From: Solirubrobacterales bacterium
GTDB taxonomy: Bacteria; Actinomycetota; Thermoleophilia; Solirubrobacterales; Solirubrobacteraceae
Direction of reading: 5' to 3'
Length of the DNA: 9,438 nt
Assembly (NCBI GenBank): GCA_025964065.1
Contig: JAOPZO010000115.1
Coordinates: forward strand, 1-9,438
The stretch's first letter is position 1. Each line of letters starts with the position of its first letter. The notes below the pieces were generated by a model, which searched no databases, was not told the origin of the DNA, and worked only from the letters and a program-made list of their open reading frames with translations. Shown in pieces: positions 1 through 7,182 of the stretch. Both the position numbers and the translations under genes were made by a program.

Positions 1-1277
1 GGCGTGGGCTCGAGCGCCTCGGCGGCCGGCACCTCGGACGCGAACGCGGCGTCGCCCTCGAGCACCGCGTCGGCGCCCGGCGCCTCGGATGCGATCGCGA
101 CGGGCTCGAACGCCTCGGGTGCCGGAGCGTCGGGCGTGCTCGCGCCCTTCAGCGACGCCTTGGTGCGCGCGCCCGGCGACCACGGGGTCAGCTCGGTGGA
201 GATGTGCTTCTCGATCGCCTCGAGCTCCTTCGTCTGCTTGGGCTCGACGAAGGTCACCGCGCGACCCTGGCGGCCGACGCGCCCCGTGCGGCCGATGCGG
301 TGCACGTAGGTGTCGGGGGAGATCGGGACGTCGAAGTTCACGACGTGGGTGACCGTGGAGATGTCGAGGCCGCGGGCGGCGACGTCCGTGGCCACGAGGA
401 TCGGGACGCGGCCGCCCTTGAACGAGAGCATCACGCCGTCGCGCGAGCCCTGGCTCATGTCGCCGTGGAGCGCCTTGACGTTCATCCCGCCGTCGCGCAG
501 CTTCTTGTAGAGCTGGTCGACGCGGATCTTCGTCCGGGCGAAGACGATGGCCTGGTCGGGCTTCTCGGCCGCGAGGACCTCGACGAGCTTCTCGGCCTTG
601 TCGGCCTGCTTCACCTCGAGCCGGAACTGCTCGACGGTGTCGACGGTCAGCGTGTCGCTGACGACCTTCACGTGGACCGGGTCGTACAGGTAGTTGTCCG
701 AGAGCGCCTTGATCGGCGGCGGCATCGTCGCGGAGAAGAGCGCGGTCTGCCGCGAGTTCGGCGTGAGCGACAGGATCTTCTCGACGTCCTCGAGGAAGCC
801 GAGGTCGAGCATCTCGTCGGCCTCGTCGAGCACGACGAAGCGGCAGTCGTGCAGCACGAGCGAGTGGCGGGAGATGAGGTCGAGCACGCGGCCGACCGTG
901 CCCACGACGACGTGGCCGCCGCCCTTGAGCTGCGCCTGCTGGGTGCGGATCGGCGCGCCGCCGAAGACGGCGACGACGTCGACGCCCTTGGGCTTCGCGT
1001 ACGCGCGGATCGCCTGGGTGACCTGGATGCAGAGCTCGCGGGTCGGGGTCAGGACGAGGGCCTGGACCTCCTGCAGCTCCGGGTCCACGTACTCGACGAT
1101 CGGCAGGCCGAAGGCCGCGGTCTTGCCCGAGCCCGTCTGCGCCTGGCCGATGACGTCGCGGCCCTCGAGCATCGGCGGGATCGCCTGCTCCTGGATCGGG
1201 GAGGGCTTCTCGTAGCCGACGTCGTTCAACGCCTCGAGGGTGGTGGCGGAGAGGCGGAGGTCGGCGAACGTGGTCAT
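1..1277 (-). CDS. DEAD-box ATP-dependent RNA helicase (3' end cut by window edge)
   Basis: ATP-dependent RNA unwinding or remodelling enzyme of the bacterial DEAD-box (DeaD/RhlE/CshA-like) group, cytoplasmic; such enzymes act in ribosome assembly, RNA decay or cold adaptation. The frame is open from the ATG at 1277 to the left edge (425 codons, no stop), so the C-terminus is missing. Motifs seen in order: Q motif around F4 to Q29 (GYEKPSPIQ), Walker A AQTGSGKT (46-53), PTREL, motif Ib as TVGR (V128 where Pro is usual), DEAD at 151-154, SAT, a VFARTK helicase-C segment, ATDVAARGLDI, and HRIGRTGR at 326-333. After about residue 360 the sequence becomes Ala/Glu/Pro-rich low complexity, probably a disordered tail. 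The start follows a TACCCT box by 9 nt with no ribosome-binding site. It lies 33 bp after the oxidoreductase gene on the same strand. The family is certain; the subfamily is not. Confidence 0.96.
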   Translation of the reverse strand, partial: MTTFADLRLSATTLEALNDVGYEKPSPIQEQAIPPMLEGRDVIGQAQTGSGKTAAFGLPIVEYVDPELQEVQALVLTPTRELCIQVTQAIRAYAKPKGVDVVAVFGGAPIRTQQAQLKGGGHVVVGTVGRVLDLISRHSLVLHDCRFVVLDEADEMLDLGFLEDVEKILSLTPNSRQTALFSATMPPPIKALSDNYLYDPVHVKVVSDTLTVDTVEQFRLEVKQADKAEKLVEVLAAEKPDQAIVFARTKIRVDQLYKKLRDGGMNVKALHGDMSQGSRDGVMLSFKGGRVPILVATDVAARGLDISTVTHVVNFDVPISPDTYVHRIGRTGRVGRQGRAVTFVEPKQTKELEAIEKHISTELTPWSPGARTKASLKGASTPDAPAPEAFEPVAIASEAPGADAVLEGDAAFASEVPAAEALEPT

Positions 1278-1286
1278 CGACGTCAC

Positions 1287-1292
1287 AGGGTA
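1287..1292 (-). promoter_or_regulatory. Putative -10 box (TACCCT) of the helicase gene, leaderless arrangement
   Basis: On the minus strand TACCCT ends 9 nt before the ATG at 1277. It contains the only TA dinucleotide in the 33-bp gap, and no GGAGG-like site precedes the start. A start of transcription about 7-9 nt downstream would fall at or near the ATG. No convincing -35 is visible. If used, the helicase is transcribed independently of the upstream oxidoreductase. Confidence 0.55.
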
Positions 1293-1310
1293 GTTGCAAA
1301 CCACCCCGGA

Positions 1311-2261
1311 TCAGGAGACCTCGAGCACGACCTTCCCCGTCGTGCGCCGTCCGGCGAGCGCCTCCTGGGCCTCGCGGGCGCGCGCGAGCGGGAACGACCC
1401 CCCGACGACCACGCGCAGCTCGCCGCGGGCGGTGCGGGCGAAGAGGTCCGCGAGCGCGTCGTCGATCCACGCCGGGCGGTCGAGCATGTGGAAGAGCCAG
1501 AACCCGATGACGCTGTGCGAGCGCTTCAGCAGCGAGCCCGTGCGGACCGTGTTCACCTCCTTGCTCGAGATGCCGTAGGCGATCATCCTGCCGAAGGGCG
1601 CGAGCGCGCCCCGGCAGGCGTCGAACACCGCGCCGCCCGCCAGCTCGAAGACGACGTCGACCGGTTCGCCGCCGTTCGCCTCGAGCAGCCGCTCCGTCAG
1701 CCCCCCGGCGTCCCCGTCGAGGGCCGCGTCGGCGCCGAGCTCGAGGCAGAGCGCGCGCTTCTCCGGCGTGGAGGCCGTCGCGATGACGCGGCCCGCACCC
1801 ATGGCGTGGCCGAGCTGGACCGCGAGCGAGCCGACCCCGCCCGCGCCGCTCACCACCACGACGCTCTCCCCGGGCGCGACGCGACCCTGCGTCGCGTAGA
1901 GGTGCCAGGCGGTCAGGCCCTGGAGGAGGAGCGCGAGCGCCGTGGCGTCCTCCACCCCCTCGGGCACCGGGAAGCAGAGGTGGGCCGGCGCGGTCGCCCA
2001 CTCGGCGTAGCCGCCCTGGCCGCAGAGCGCGACGACCCGCTCCCCCGTGTCCTCGCGGAAGCCGACGACCTCGCTGCCCGGCACGAGCGGCAGCTCGGCC
2101 TTCGCGACATAGGCGTTCTCGCGGGTGTGGGTGTCGGCGAAGTTCAGCCCGGCGGAGGTGACCCGGATCCGCACCTCGCCCGGGCCGGGTTCGGGCCGCT
2201 CGAGCTCGACGAGCTCGAGCACCTCGGGGCCGCCGAACTCCCGCATCTGGATCGCGCGCAT
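1311..2261 (-). CDS. Quinone oxidoreductase-like NADPH-dependent MDR-family protein
   Basis: 316-residue medium-chain dehydrogenase/reductase of the quinone oxidoreductase (QOR) branch, expected to reduce quinones or enones with NAD(P)H in the cytoplasm. The N-terminus MRAIQMREFGGPEVLEL is typical of the family. A GroES-like domain spans about 25-110, and the Rossmann fold carries the nucleotide-binding loop AGGVGS at 140-145 after a hydrophobic strand. The protein ends with the family-like TTGKVVLEV. I see no cysteine/histidine cluster for structural or catalytic zinc, which fits QOR rather than zinc alcohol dehydrogenases. Length is normal for QOR (about 320). The ATG at 2261 is preceded at 8 nt by TAGCCT and lacks a Shine-Dalgarno site; the alternative ATG five codons in would remove the first beta strand. 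The actual substrate cannot be told from sequence. Confidence 0.93.
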   Translation of the reverse strand: MRAIQMREFGGPEVLELVELERPEPGPGEVRIRVTSAGLNFADTHTRENAYVAKAELPLVPGSEVVGFREDTGERVVALCGQGGYAEWATAPAHLCFPVPEGVEDATALALLLQGLTAWHLYATQGRVAPGESVVVVSGAGGVGSLAVQLGHAMGAGRVIATASTPEKRALCLELGADAALDGDAGGLTERLLEANGGEPVDVVFELAGGAVFDACRGALAPFGRMIAYGISSKEVNTVRTGSLLKRSHSVIGFWLFHMLDRPAWIDDALADLFARTARGELRVVVGGSFPLARAREAQEALAGRRTTGKVVLEVS

Positions 2262-2269
2262 GCGCCGGG

Positions 2270-2275
2270 AGGCTA
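2270..2275 (-). promoter_or_regulatory. Putative -10 box (TAGCCT) of the oxidoreductase gene, leaderless arrangement
   Basis: On the minus strand TAGCCT ends 8 nt before the ATG at 2261 and holds the only TA in the 81-bp gap. No ribosome-binding site is present between it and the start. A terminator-like hairpin lies just upstream (2287-2310), so this gene is probably its own transcription unit rather than a continuation of the amidase gene. No -35 hexamer is recognisable. Confidence 0.5.
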
Positions 2276-2286
2276 CGAGCGACGAG

Positions 2287-2310
2287 CGGGGGCCGCATGT
2301 GCGACCCCCG
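2287..2310 (-). terminator. GC-rich hairpin after the amidase gene, terminator-like
   Basis: Two 11-base arms (2287-2297 and 2300-2310) pair fully except for one position, which is a G-U wobble in the minus-strand transcript and a C-A mismatch in the plus-strand transcript. It begins 32 nt beyond the amidase stop codon. There is no U tract, as is common for terminators in high-GC actinobacteria. The wobble asymmetry favours function in the minus direction, matching the amidase gene. Confidence 0.55.
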
Positions 2311-2342
2311 CCCGTCCCTGCCCGTGGCCCTGCGCCCGGGGC

Positions 2343-5300
2343 CTAGCGGGTGACCACCCGGTCCGAGCCGTAGAGCTTCCCCGACGCGCTCTTGAACGTC
2401 GTCCGGAGCGTGAGCTTCGCCTTCGGGTACCGGGCCAGGAGCCGCCTGGACGCCGCGGACATCCGGAGCGTCGCCGTCCCCGTCCCCACCAGCTTCTTCG
2501 TGAGCGTCGCCTTCGCCAGCGTCACGACCACCGCCCTCTTCGCCCCGCGCTTCGGCACCGCCAGGCGCAGCGAGTAGCGCGCGGTGCCCGGGGTGAGGAA
2601 CGGCTCCTTGAAGCGGAGCCCGCCGAGCCGGCTGAGCTCCAGCGCGAGCGCCTTGCGCAGCGATGCGTACTGCCGGCTGTCCACGGACAGCCCCGCCGGA
2701 ATCGCCGGGGTGGCGGGCGGCGCAGGGGTCACGCCCGGGTCGGCCGGGGTCGCCGGGGTGGCGGGCTCGGCCGGGGTGGCCGGGGCCGCCGCGAACCCGA
2801 ACGCGAGGCTCCGGTCGCCCGGGTGGCAGTTGTACGGGTCGTCGTAGGCGCTGCCGGGGACGCACCGCCACATGCTCGGGTTCGTCGAGCTCGGGGCCCG
2901 GCGGACCCGCGTGGCCTGCTCGAAGGCGTAGCCCGCCGCGAGCAGCTTCGCCTCCTCGAACTCGCCGGCCACGAACGTCACGCCCTGCGGGTCCCGGCTG
3001 GCCGAGAAGCCGGCCGGCACCGTCAGCACCGGATAGCCCGCCCGGTCGGCGGTCCCGACGAGCGCGTTCTGGTTCGGCACCACGATGACGTCGAAGTCGT
3101 CGCTGGTGTCGCCCGGGGTCCCGTTCGCGAGGACGCCGTCGATGAGCTCCTCCGTGGCGGCGTCCCCCGCGGCCCGGTCGTTCGCGTAGGCCGTGGCGGT
3201 CGCCGGGTCGGCGAGGTCGACGGCCTGCGCGGTGAGGAGCTCGCCCTGCTCGTACTTGAGCGCCTCGACCGGGTTCGCCAGGTTGTAGTCGATGATGGCC
3301 TGGAGCGACTTCGCCCCGGTGCCGGTCGTCGTGCCGAGGTGGGCGTTCAGGTCCCGCTTGAACTCCCGGCCGACGATGCTCGGGGTGGTCGGCGCGGCGG
3401 GGATCGTCTCGACCTCCGTCGTCGCCCCCGCCACCTGCAGCGCCTCCACCACCGACGGGTACGGCGCCGTGGCGCTCGAGATGACCGCCACCCGCTTGCC
3501 CTGCAGCGCGGTCGGCGTCAGGCCGGCCGTGTAGCTCGGCACCGCGGGCGCGCCCGCGGTGGCCGCGTCGGACGGATCGCTGCCCGCGATGACCTGGAGC
3601 TGCGTCGCCGCGTCCATGACCGACCGGGCGACGGGCCCGGGTGCGTCCTGCGACCTCGCGACCGGGAGGACGCCCCTGCGGCTCACGCGGCCGACCGTCG
3701 GCTTGAGCGCGACCACGCCGGCCAGCGCGGCCGGGTTGATGAGCTGCGCGGAATCCGGGGAGGTCTCCATGCCGACCGCCAGGGCGGCGAAGCCCGCGGC
3801 GGTCCCCGTCGCGGCACCGGCGGACGAGCCGCCGGGGTTCACGTCGGTGTTCGACGGGAGCAGCACCTGGCCGGCGAGCGAGGAGTACGCCTCGGGCATC
3901 GTCGTGCTGAGGATGCCGCCGAGCTCGGAGACGTTCGCCTTGCCGATGATGATCGCGCCCGCGGCCTTCAGCCGCGAGACGATCCGCGAGTCACCCGCGG
4001 GCGTCGAGTTCTGGAGCGCGACGGAGCCGCCCGTGGTCGGCAGCCCGGCCACGTCGACCTGGTCGGAGACCAGGACGGGGATGCCGTGCAGCGGGCCGCG
4101 CGCACCCTGCTCGGCACGCTCGGCGTCGAGCGCCTTCGCCTGGGCGACCGCGCCCGGGTTGAGCGCGCGGACCGCCTGGATCGCCGGCCCGTCCGCGTTC
4201 GCCAGCGCGATGCGGGACAGGTACGCCTTCGTGAGCCTCTCCGCGCTCAGCGTCCCGGCCGCCATGCGGTCCTGCAGGCCCTTGGCCGTGGCGTTCTCGA
4301 GCGCGAACGGCAGCTCCACCGGCGTCGTGCCGACCTGCTGCATCGCCTCGTCGTAGTCCGGGTTGCAGCCGCCGCGGGAGGCGAACGGCGGCGCGGGCAC
4401 GGTGTCCGCACAGCGGTACATGCTCGGGTTCACCCGGCTCGCCGGCTGGCGGAGCTTCGTGCCCTGCTCGATGACGTACGCGACGCCGATGAGGTCCTTC
4501 TCGTCGTAGGCGCCACCGTGGACGTTGACGTTCAGCGTCCGCCGCTGGGTCGCGTTGTAGCCCATGGGGATCGTGACCTGCGGGTAGCCGGCGCGGGCGC
4601 CGTTGTTCACGCTGCCGAGGATCGCGATGACGTCGTCCGCGGGGTCCGCGGTCGCGTTGGCCAGCATGTCCTCGATGCCCTTGTGGGTCAGGCGCTTGCC
4701 CTCCACGAGGGCGTTCCGGTACTCGACGGAGGCCGCGGAGTCGGGGCTGATGTCGACCGCCTGGGCCGCGGCGTGCGTGCCGTTGCCGAACTTCAGCGCC
4801 TCGATCGGCGTCGCGAGGTTGCCCGCGATCTCCTCGGCCAGGGACTTGAACGGCGCGTCCGGCCCGAGGTTCTCGTAGTAGCGGGTGATGTCGCGCTTGG
4901 CCTCGTAGCGCAGGATGTTGCCCGTCGGGATGCCGGCGGAGAGGTTGATGACCGGGCGCGGGACCAGGACCGCGCCGGCGTCCGCGAGCGCCTTGTAGGC
5001 GTCGCCGAGCGGCGTGCCCGGGGCGGGGACGGGCTGGACGGGGTTCGTCGTGCCGTCGTTGAAGCCGATGCGCTTGCCCTTGACGTAGTCGAGGTCGAGC
5101 GCGGAGAGGTAGTCCGGCACCTCGGCCGGGACGGGCGGCACGACGTCGGCGTCGTTCACGCCCGGACCCCAGAGGCCCGCGTGGTAGGCGATGTCCTCGG
5201 CGTCCGGGCCGGCGATGGACTGGAGCGTGAGCGCCGCGTTCGAGACCGTCCGGTCCATCGGGCCGGCCGTGTCCTGGGAGGCGGCGATGGGCCCGATGCC

Positions 5301-6020
5301 GATGCCGGGCACGAGGCCGACGGTCGGGCGCAGGCCGACGATGCCGTTCACCTGGGAGGGCGAGATGATCGAGCCGGAGGTCTCCGTGCCGATCACGAGC
5401 GCGGCCAGCGCGGCGGCGCTCGCCGCACCCGAGCCCGAGGAGGAGCCCGAGACGTTCTGGTCGGCGTCCGTGCCGCTCAGAACCTGGCCCGTGAGGTTCG
5501 AGAAGCCGGAGGGCTGGCTGCCGAAGTAGTTCGCGAACTCGGAGAGGCCGAGCTTGCCGAGGATGACGACGCCGCTCGCGCGGAGCTTGCGGACGATCCC
5601 GGAGTCCTTCGCCGGGAAGGACCTCCGCAGGCCGTAGTTGCCGTTCGAGGTGTACATGCCCTTCACGTCGATGAGGTCCTTCATCAGGACGGGCAGCCCG
5701 TCGGCCGGGCCGAGCAGCTTGCCCGCCCTGCGGCGCTGGTCGGCCGCGCGCGCCTCGTTCAGGGCCTGGGCGTTGTACTGCGTCACGGCGTTGAGGCCGG
5801 GGCCGCGCTTGTTCAGGGCGGTGATGCGGTCCACGTACGCCCGAGTGAGCTCGACCGAGGTGAGCTCACCCGCCGCCATGAGCTTCTGGGCCTCGAGGCC
5901 CGTGAGCGTCTCGAGGTCGAGGACGGGCGCGGCCGACGCCGGGGCGGCGGCCACGAGGCTGAACGCGGCGAGCGCGGCGGCGCAGGCCGTGCGGCGCCGG
6001 GCGCCGGGGGAACGAGGCAA
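2343..6020 (-). CDS. Secreted tandem amidase-signature protein with a degenerate second domain
   Basis: 1225-residue exported protein. A signal peptide is visible: basic n-region with RRR (8-10), hydrophobic core, cleavage probably after ASA at about 30. Amidase domain 1 (about 36-530) has the full amidase-signature triad by alignment: K114 (PVLMKD), S193 (GSSSGS) and S217 (TSGSI), with the 24-residue Ser-Ser spacing known from fatty acid amide hydrolase. Domain 2 (about 568-1050) has S652 instead of Lys (PVLVSD), keeps S732 (GGSSAG), and has a three-residue insertion with altered sequence around 754-760. Each domain ends with NPSM(Y/W)RC and a second Cys (537/552 and 1053/1065). A Pro/Ala/Thr linker (about 1077-1109) leads to a basic, beta-rich C-terminal domain of about 115 residues. 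The open frame extends upstream to 6986 but lies antisense to the kinase there and has no signal peptide; TTG at 6020, behind GAAGAAAG, gives a proper one. CTG at 6038 or 6059 are alternatives. Hydrolysis of an extracellular amide or ester is likely; substrate unknown. Confidence 0.9.
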   Translation of the reverse strand: MPRSPGARRRTACAAALAAFSLVAAAPASAAPVLDLETLTGLEAQKLMAAGELTSVELTRAYVDRITALNKRGPGLNAVTQYNAQALNEARAADQRRRAGKLLGPADGLPVLMKDLIDVKGMYTSNGNYGLRRSFPAKDSGIVRKLRASGVVILGKLGLSEFANYFGSQPSGFSNLTGQVLSGTDADQNVSGSSSGSGAASAAALAALVIGTETSGSIISPSQVNGIVGLRPTVGLVPGIGIGPIAASQDTAGPMDRTVSNAALTLQSIAGPDAEDIAYHAGLWGPGVNDADVVPPVPAEVPDYLSALDLDYVKGKRIGFNDGTTNPVQPVPAPGTPLGDAYKALADAGAVLVPRPVINLSAGIPTGNILRYEAKRDITRYYENLGPDAPFKSLAEEIAGNLATPIEALKFGNGTHAAAQAVDISPDSAASVEYRNALVEGKRLTHKGIEDMLANATADPADDVIAILGSVNNGARAGYPQVTIPMGYNATQRRTLNVNVHGGAYDEKDLIGVAYVIEQGTKLRQPASRVNPSMYRCADTVPAPPFASRGGCNPDYDEAMQQVGTTPVELPFALENATAKGLQDRMAAGTLSAERLTKAYLSRIALANADGPAIQAVRALNPGAVAQAKALDAERAEQGARGPLHGIPVLVSDQVDVAGLPTTGGSVALQNSTPAGDSRIVSRLKAAGAIIIGKANVSELGGILSTTMPEAYSSLAGQVLLPSNTDVNPGGSSAGAATGTAAGFAALAVGMETSPDSAQLINPAALAGVVALKPTVGRVSRRGVLPVARSQDAPGPVARSVMDAATQLQVIAGSDPSDAATAGAPAVPSYTAGLTPTALQGKRVAVISSATAPYPSVVEALQVAGATTEVETIPAAPTTPSIVGREFKRDLNAHLGTTTGTGAKSLQAIIDYNLANPVEALKYEQGELLTAQAVDLADPATATAYANDRAAGDAATEELIDGVLANGTPGDTSDDFDVIVVPNQNALVGTADRAGYPVLTVPAGFSASRDPQGVTFVAGEFEEAKLLAAGYAFEQATRVRRAPSSTNPSMWRCVPGSAYDDPYNCHPGDRSLAFGFAAAPATPAEPATPATPADPGVTPAPPATPAIPAGLSVDSRQYASLRKALALELSRLGGLRFKEPFLTPGTARYSLRLAVPKRGAKRAVVVTLAKATLTKKLVGTGTATLRMSAASRRLLARYPKAKLTLRTTFKSASGKLYGSDRVVTR
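2694..2792 (-). repeat. Pro/Ala-rich linker with imperfect DNA repeats inside the amidase gene
   Basis: On the plus strand GCCGGGGTGGC occurs at 2704, 2752 and 2770, and a close variant starts at 2743. The encoded stretch is made of PATPA-like units with few charged residues and separates the second amidase domain from the C-terminal domain. It resembles the flexible linkers of exported or surface proteins. Copy number may vary between strains because the repeats are short and near-identical. Confidence 0.75.
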
Positions 6021-6081
6021 GGGAGATGCTTTCTTCAGGGGACGAAGCCGCGCGGTCAGGCCAGCTGACGGTGCAGGCTGG

Positions 6082-6087
6082 ACGCTA
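6082..6087 (-). promoter_or_regulatory. Possible -10 box (TAGCGT) of the amidase gene
   Basis: TAGCGT on the minus strand is the TANNNT match nearest the proposed TTG start. It would give a leader of roughly 50-55 nt, unlike the leaderless arrangement of most neighbours. No -35 is evident, and only three TA dinucleotides exist in the whole 201-bp divergent region. The call is weak. Confidence 0.3.
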
Positions 6088-6130
6088 GGTCCGGCCCGGT
6101 CCCGTCGGGGTGGACCGCCCGTCGGAACCT

Positions 6131-6176
6131 GACTGGCCCGGCGGTAGGACCAGTCCTTCCACCGGTCGGACCAGTC
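6131..6176. repeat. Cluster of three 9-bp repeats in the amidase/kinase divergent region, possible operator
   Basis: GGACCAGTC occurs at 6147-6155 and again at 6168-6176, exactly 21 bp apart. GACTGGCCC at 6131-6139 is an inverted copy with one mismatch, forming an inverted repeat with the first copy across a 7-nt spacer. The cluster lies between the proposed -10 boxes of the two divergent genes, where a regulator could control both. A 21-bp period would place two bound proteins on the same face of the helix. No known regulator's site is recognised. Confidence 0.45.
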
Positions 6177-6206
6177 GCGGGAGGGCGGGGCGCGGGGCGG
6201 TGGCTC

Positions 6207-6212
6207 TAGGGT
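6207..6212 (+). promoter_or_regulatory. Putative -10 box (TAGGGT) of the kinase gene, leaderless arrangement
   Basis: TAGGGT ends 9 nt before the ATG at 6222, and the intervening bases carry no Shine-Dalgarno site. The same hexamer stands before the phosphotriesterase gene. The region 16-19 bp upstream is G-rich and has no TTGAC-like -35. Confidence 0.55.
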
Positions 6213-6221
6213 CTGCGCCAC

Positions 6222-7157
6222 ATGAGCCTCACCGTGGTCGGATCCATCGCGTACGACGCCGTCAAGACGCCCGCCGGCGCCCGCGAGCGCATGCTGGGCG
6301 GTGCGGCGACCCACTTCGCGCTCGCCGCGTCGTTCTTCGACGAGGTCCGCGTGGTCGGCCCGGTCGGCGACGACTTCGACGCCGAGAGCTGGGCCACGCT
6401 CCGCACGCGCGGGACGCTCACCGACGACGTCGAGCACGTCGCGGGCGGCAAGACGTTCTTCTGGTCCGGCGTCTATCCGACCGCGAACCTCAACGAGCGC
6501 GAGACGCTCGAGACCGACCTCAACGTCTTCGAGCACTTCGAGCCCAAGCTCTCCGACGCGGCCCAGGCCTGCGACGTCCTCTTCCTCGCGAACATCCAGC
6601 CCGACCTGCAGCGCCAGGTGCGCGAGCAGTGCACACAGGCCCGCTTCGTCGCGATGGACTCCATGGACCTGTGGATCAACATCGCCCGCGCGTCGCTCGA
6701 GCAGACGATCCGCGGCGTCGACTGCCTCATCCTCAACGACGAGGAGCTCGAGATGCTCACGGGCGCGCCGAACACGCTGCGCGCCGCGCAGGAGCTGCTG
6801 GGCTGGGGCCTCACGAGCGTCGTGGCCAAGCAGGGCAAGTACGGCGCCCAGCTCTTCACGAACGAGGGCCAGTTCGCGGTCCCCGCCTACCCCCTGCAGG
6901 ACGTCACGGACCCGACGGGCGCGGGCGACTCGTTCGCCGGCGGCTTCGTGGGCTACGTCGCCGCGGCGGGCGGCGAGGCCACCCACGAGGTGCTCGTGAA
7001 CGCCATGGCGTACGGCACCGCGCTCGCCTCCTTCAACGTCGAGGACTTCGGCACGGAGCGCGTCGCCGTCCTCACCGCGCCGGAGATCGAGGAGCGCGTC
7101 GCGGTCCTCGAGCGCATCACGCGCTTCGAGAACCGCCCCGTCGCGCTGCTGGGCTGA
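6222..7157 (+). CDS. PfkB-family carbohydrate/nucleoside kinase
   Basis: 311-residue ribokinase-fold kinase that should transfer the ATP gamma-phosphate to a hydroxyl of a sugar or nucleoside in the cytoplasm. The N-terminal strand VVGSIAYD, the glycine pair GGAATHFALAA (26-36), NDEE at 172-175 (the N-x-x-E magnesium motif) and the C-terminal signature DPTGAGDSFAGGF (230-242, catalytic base D236) are all present. Length is normal for the family. The first signature has His31 where most PfkB kinases have Asn, and it contains SMDLWI at 147-152, so this is an atypical subgroup and substrate assignment by family name is unsafe. The ATG at 6222 gives the expected N-terminus and follows a TAGGGT box. 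The gene is divergent from the amidase and convergent with the phosphotriesterase-like gene, 15 bp between stops; neither neighbour points to a sugar pathway. Confidence 0.93.
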   Translation: MSLTVVGSIAYDAVKTPAGARERMLGGAATHFALAASFFDEVRVVGPVGDDFDAESWATLRTRGTLTDDVEHVAGGKTFFWSGVYPTANLNERETLETDLNVFEHFEPKLSDAAQACDVLFLANIQPDLQRQVREQCTQARFVAMDSMDLWINIARASLEQTIRGVDCLILNDEELEMLTGAPNTLRAAQELLGWGLTSVVAKQGKYGAQLFTNEGQFAVPAYPLQDVTDPTGAGDSFAGGFVGYVAAAGGEATHEVLVNAMAYGTALASFNVEDFGTERVAVLTAPEIEERVAVLERITRFENRPVALLG

Positions 7158-7164
7158 CCGGCCC

Positions 7165-7182
7165 GGCGGCCCTCAGGCCGCC
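7165..7182. terminator. GC hairpin between convergent genes, possible bidirectional terminator
   Basis: Perfect 7-bp arms GGCGGCC and GGCCGCC flank a 4-nt loop CTCA. The loop carries the stop codon of the minus-strand gene (7173-7175), so the hairpin overlaps the last codons of that gene and starts 8 nt after the kinase stop. There is no U run in either direction. Its position between two convergent stops supports a role in termination or transcript-end protection. Confidence 0.5.

Noticed and set aside
1..1277. Assignment of the helicase to a named gene such as deaD or rhlE
   Set aside because: The C-terminal region that separates these subfamilies is missing from the window, and the core motifs do not decide between them.
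204..6068. A plus-strand open frame of 1954 codons spanning three genes
   Set aside because: It is antisense to the helicase, oxidoreductase and amidase genes, crosses their intergenic gaps, and its composition (Arg/Ala/Val/Asp/Glu-rich with no domain) is the mirror of high-GC third-position bias. The minus-strand frames show clear families, so this is a composition artefact.
6021..6986. N-terminal extension of the amidase frame by 322 codons to an ATG at 6986
   Set aside because: Most of it lies antisense to the PfkB kinase, whose motifs are unmistakable. The signal peptide just after the TTG at 6020 marks the real N-terminus.
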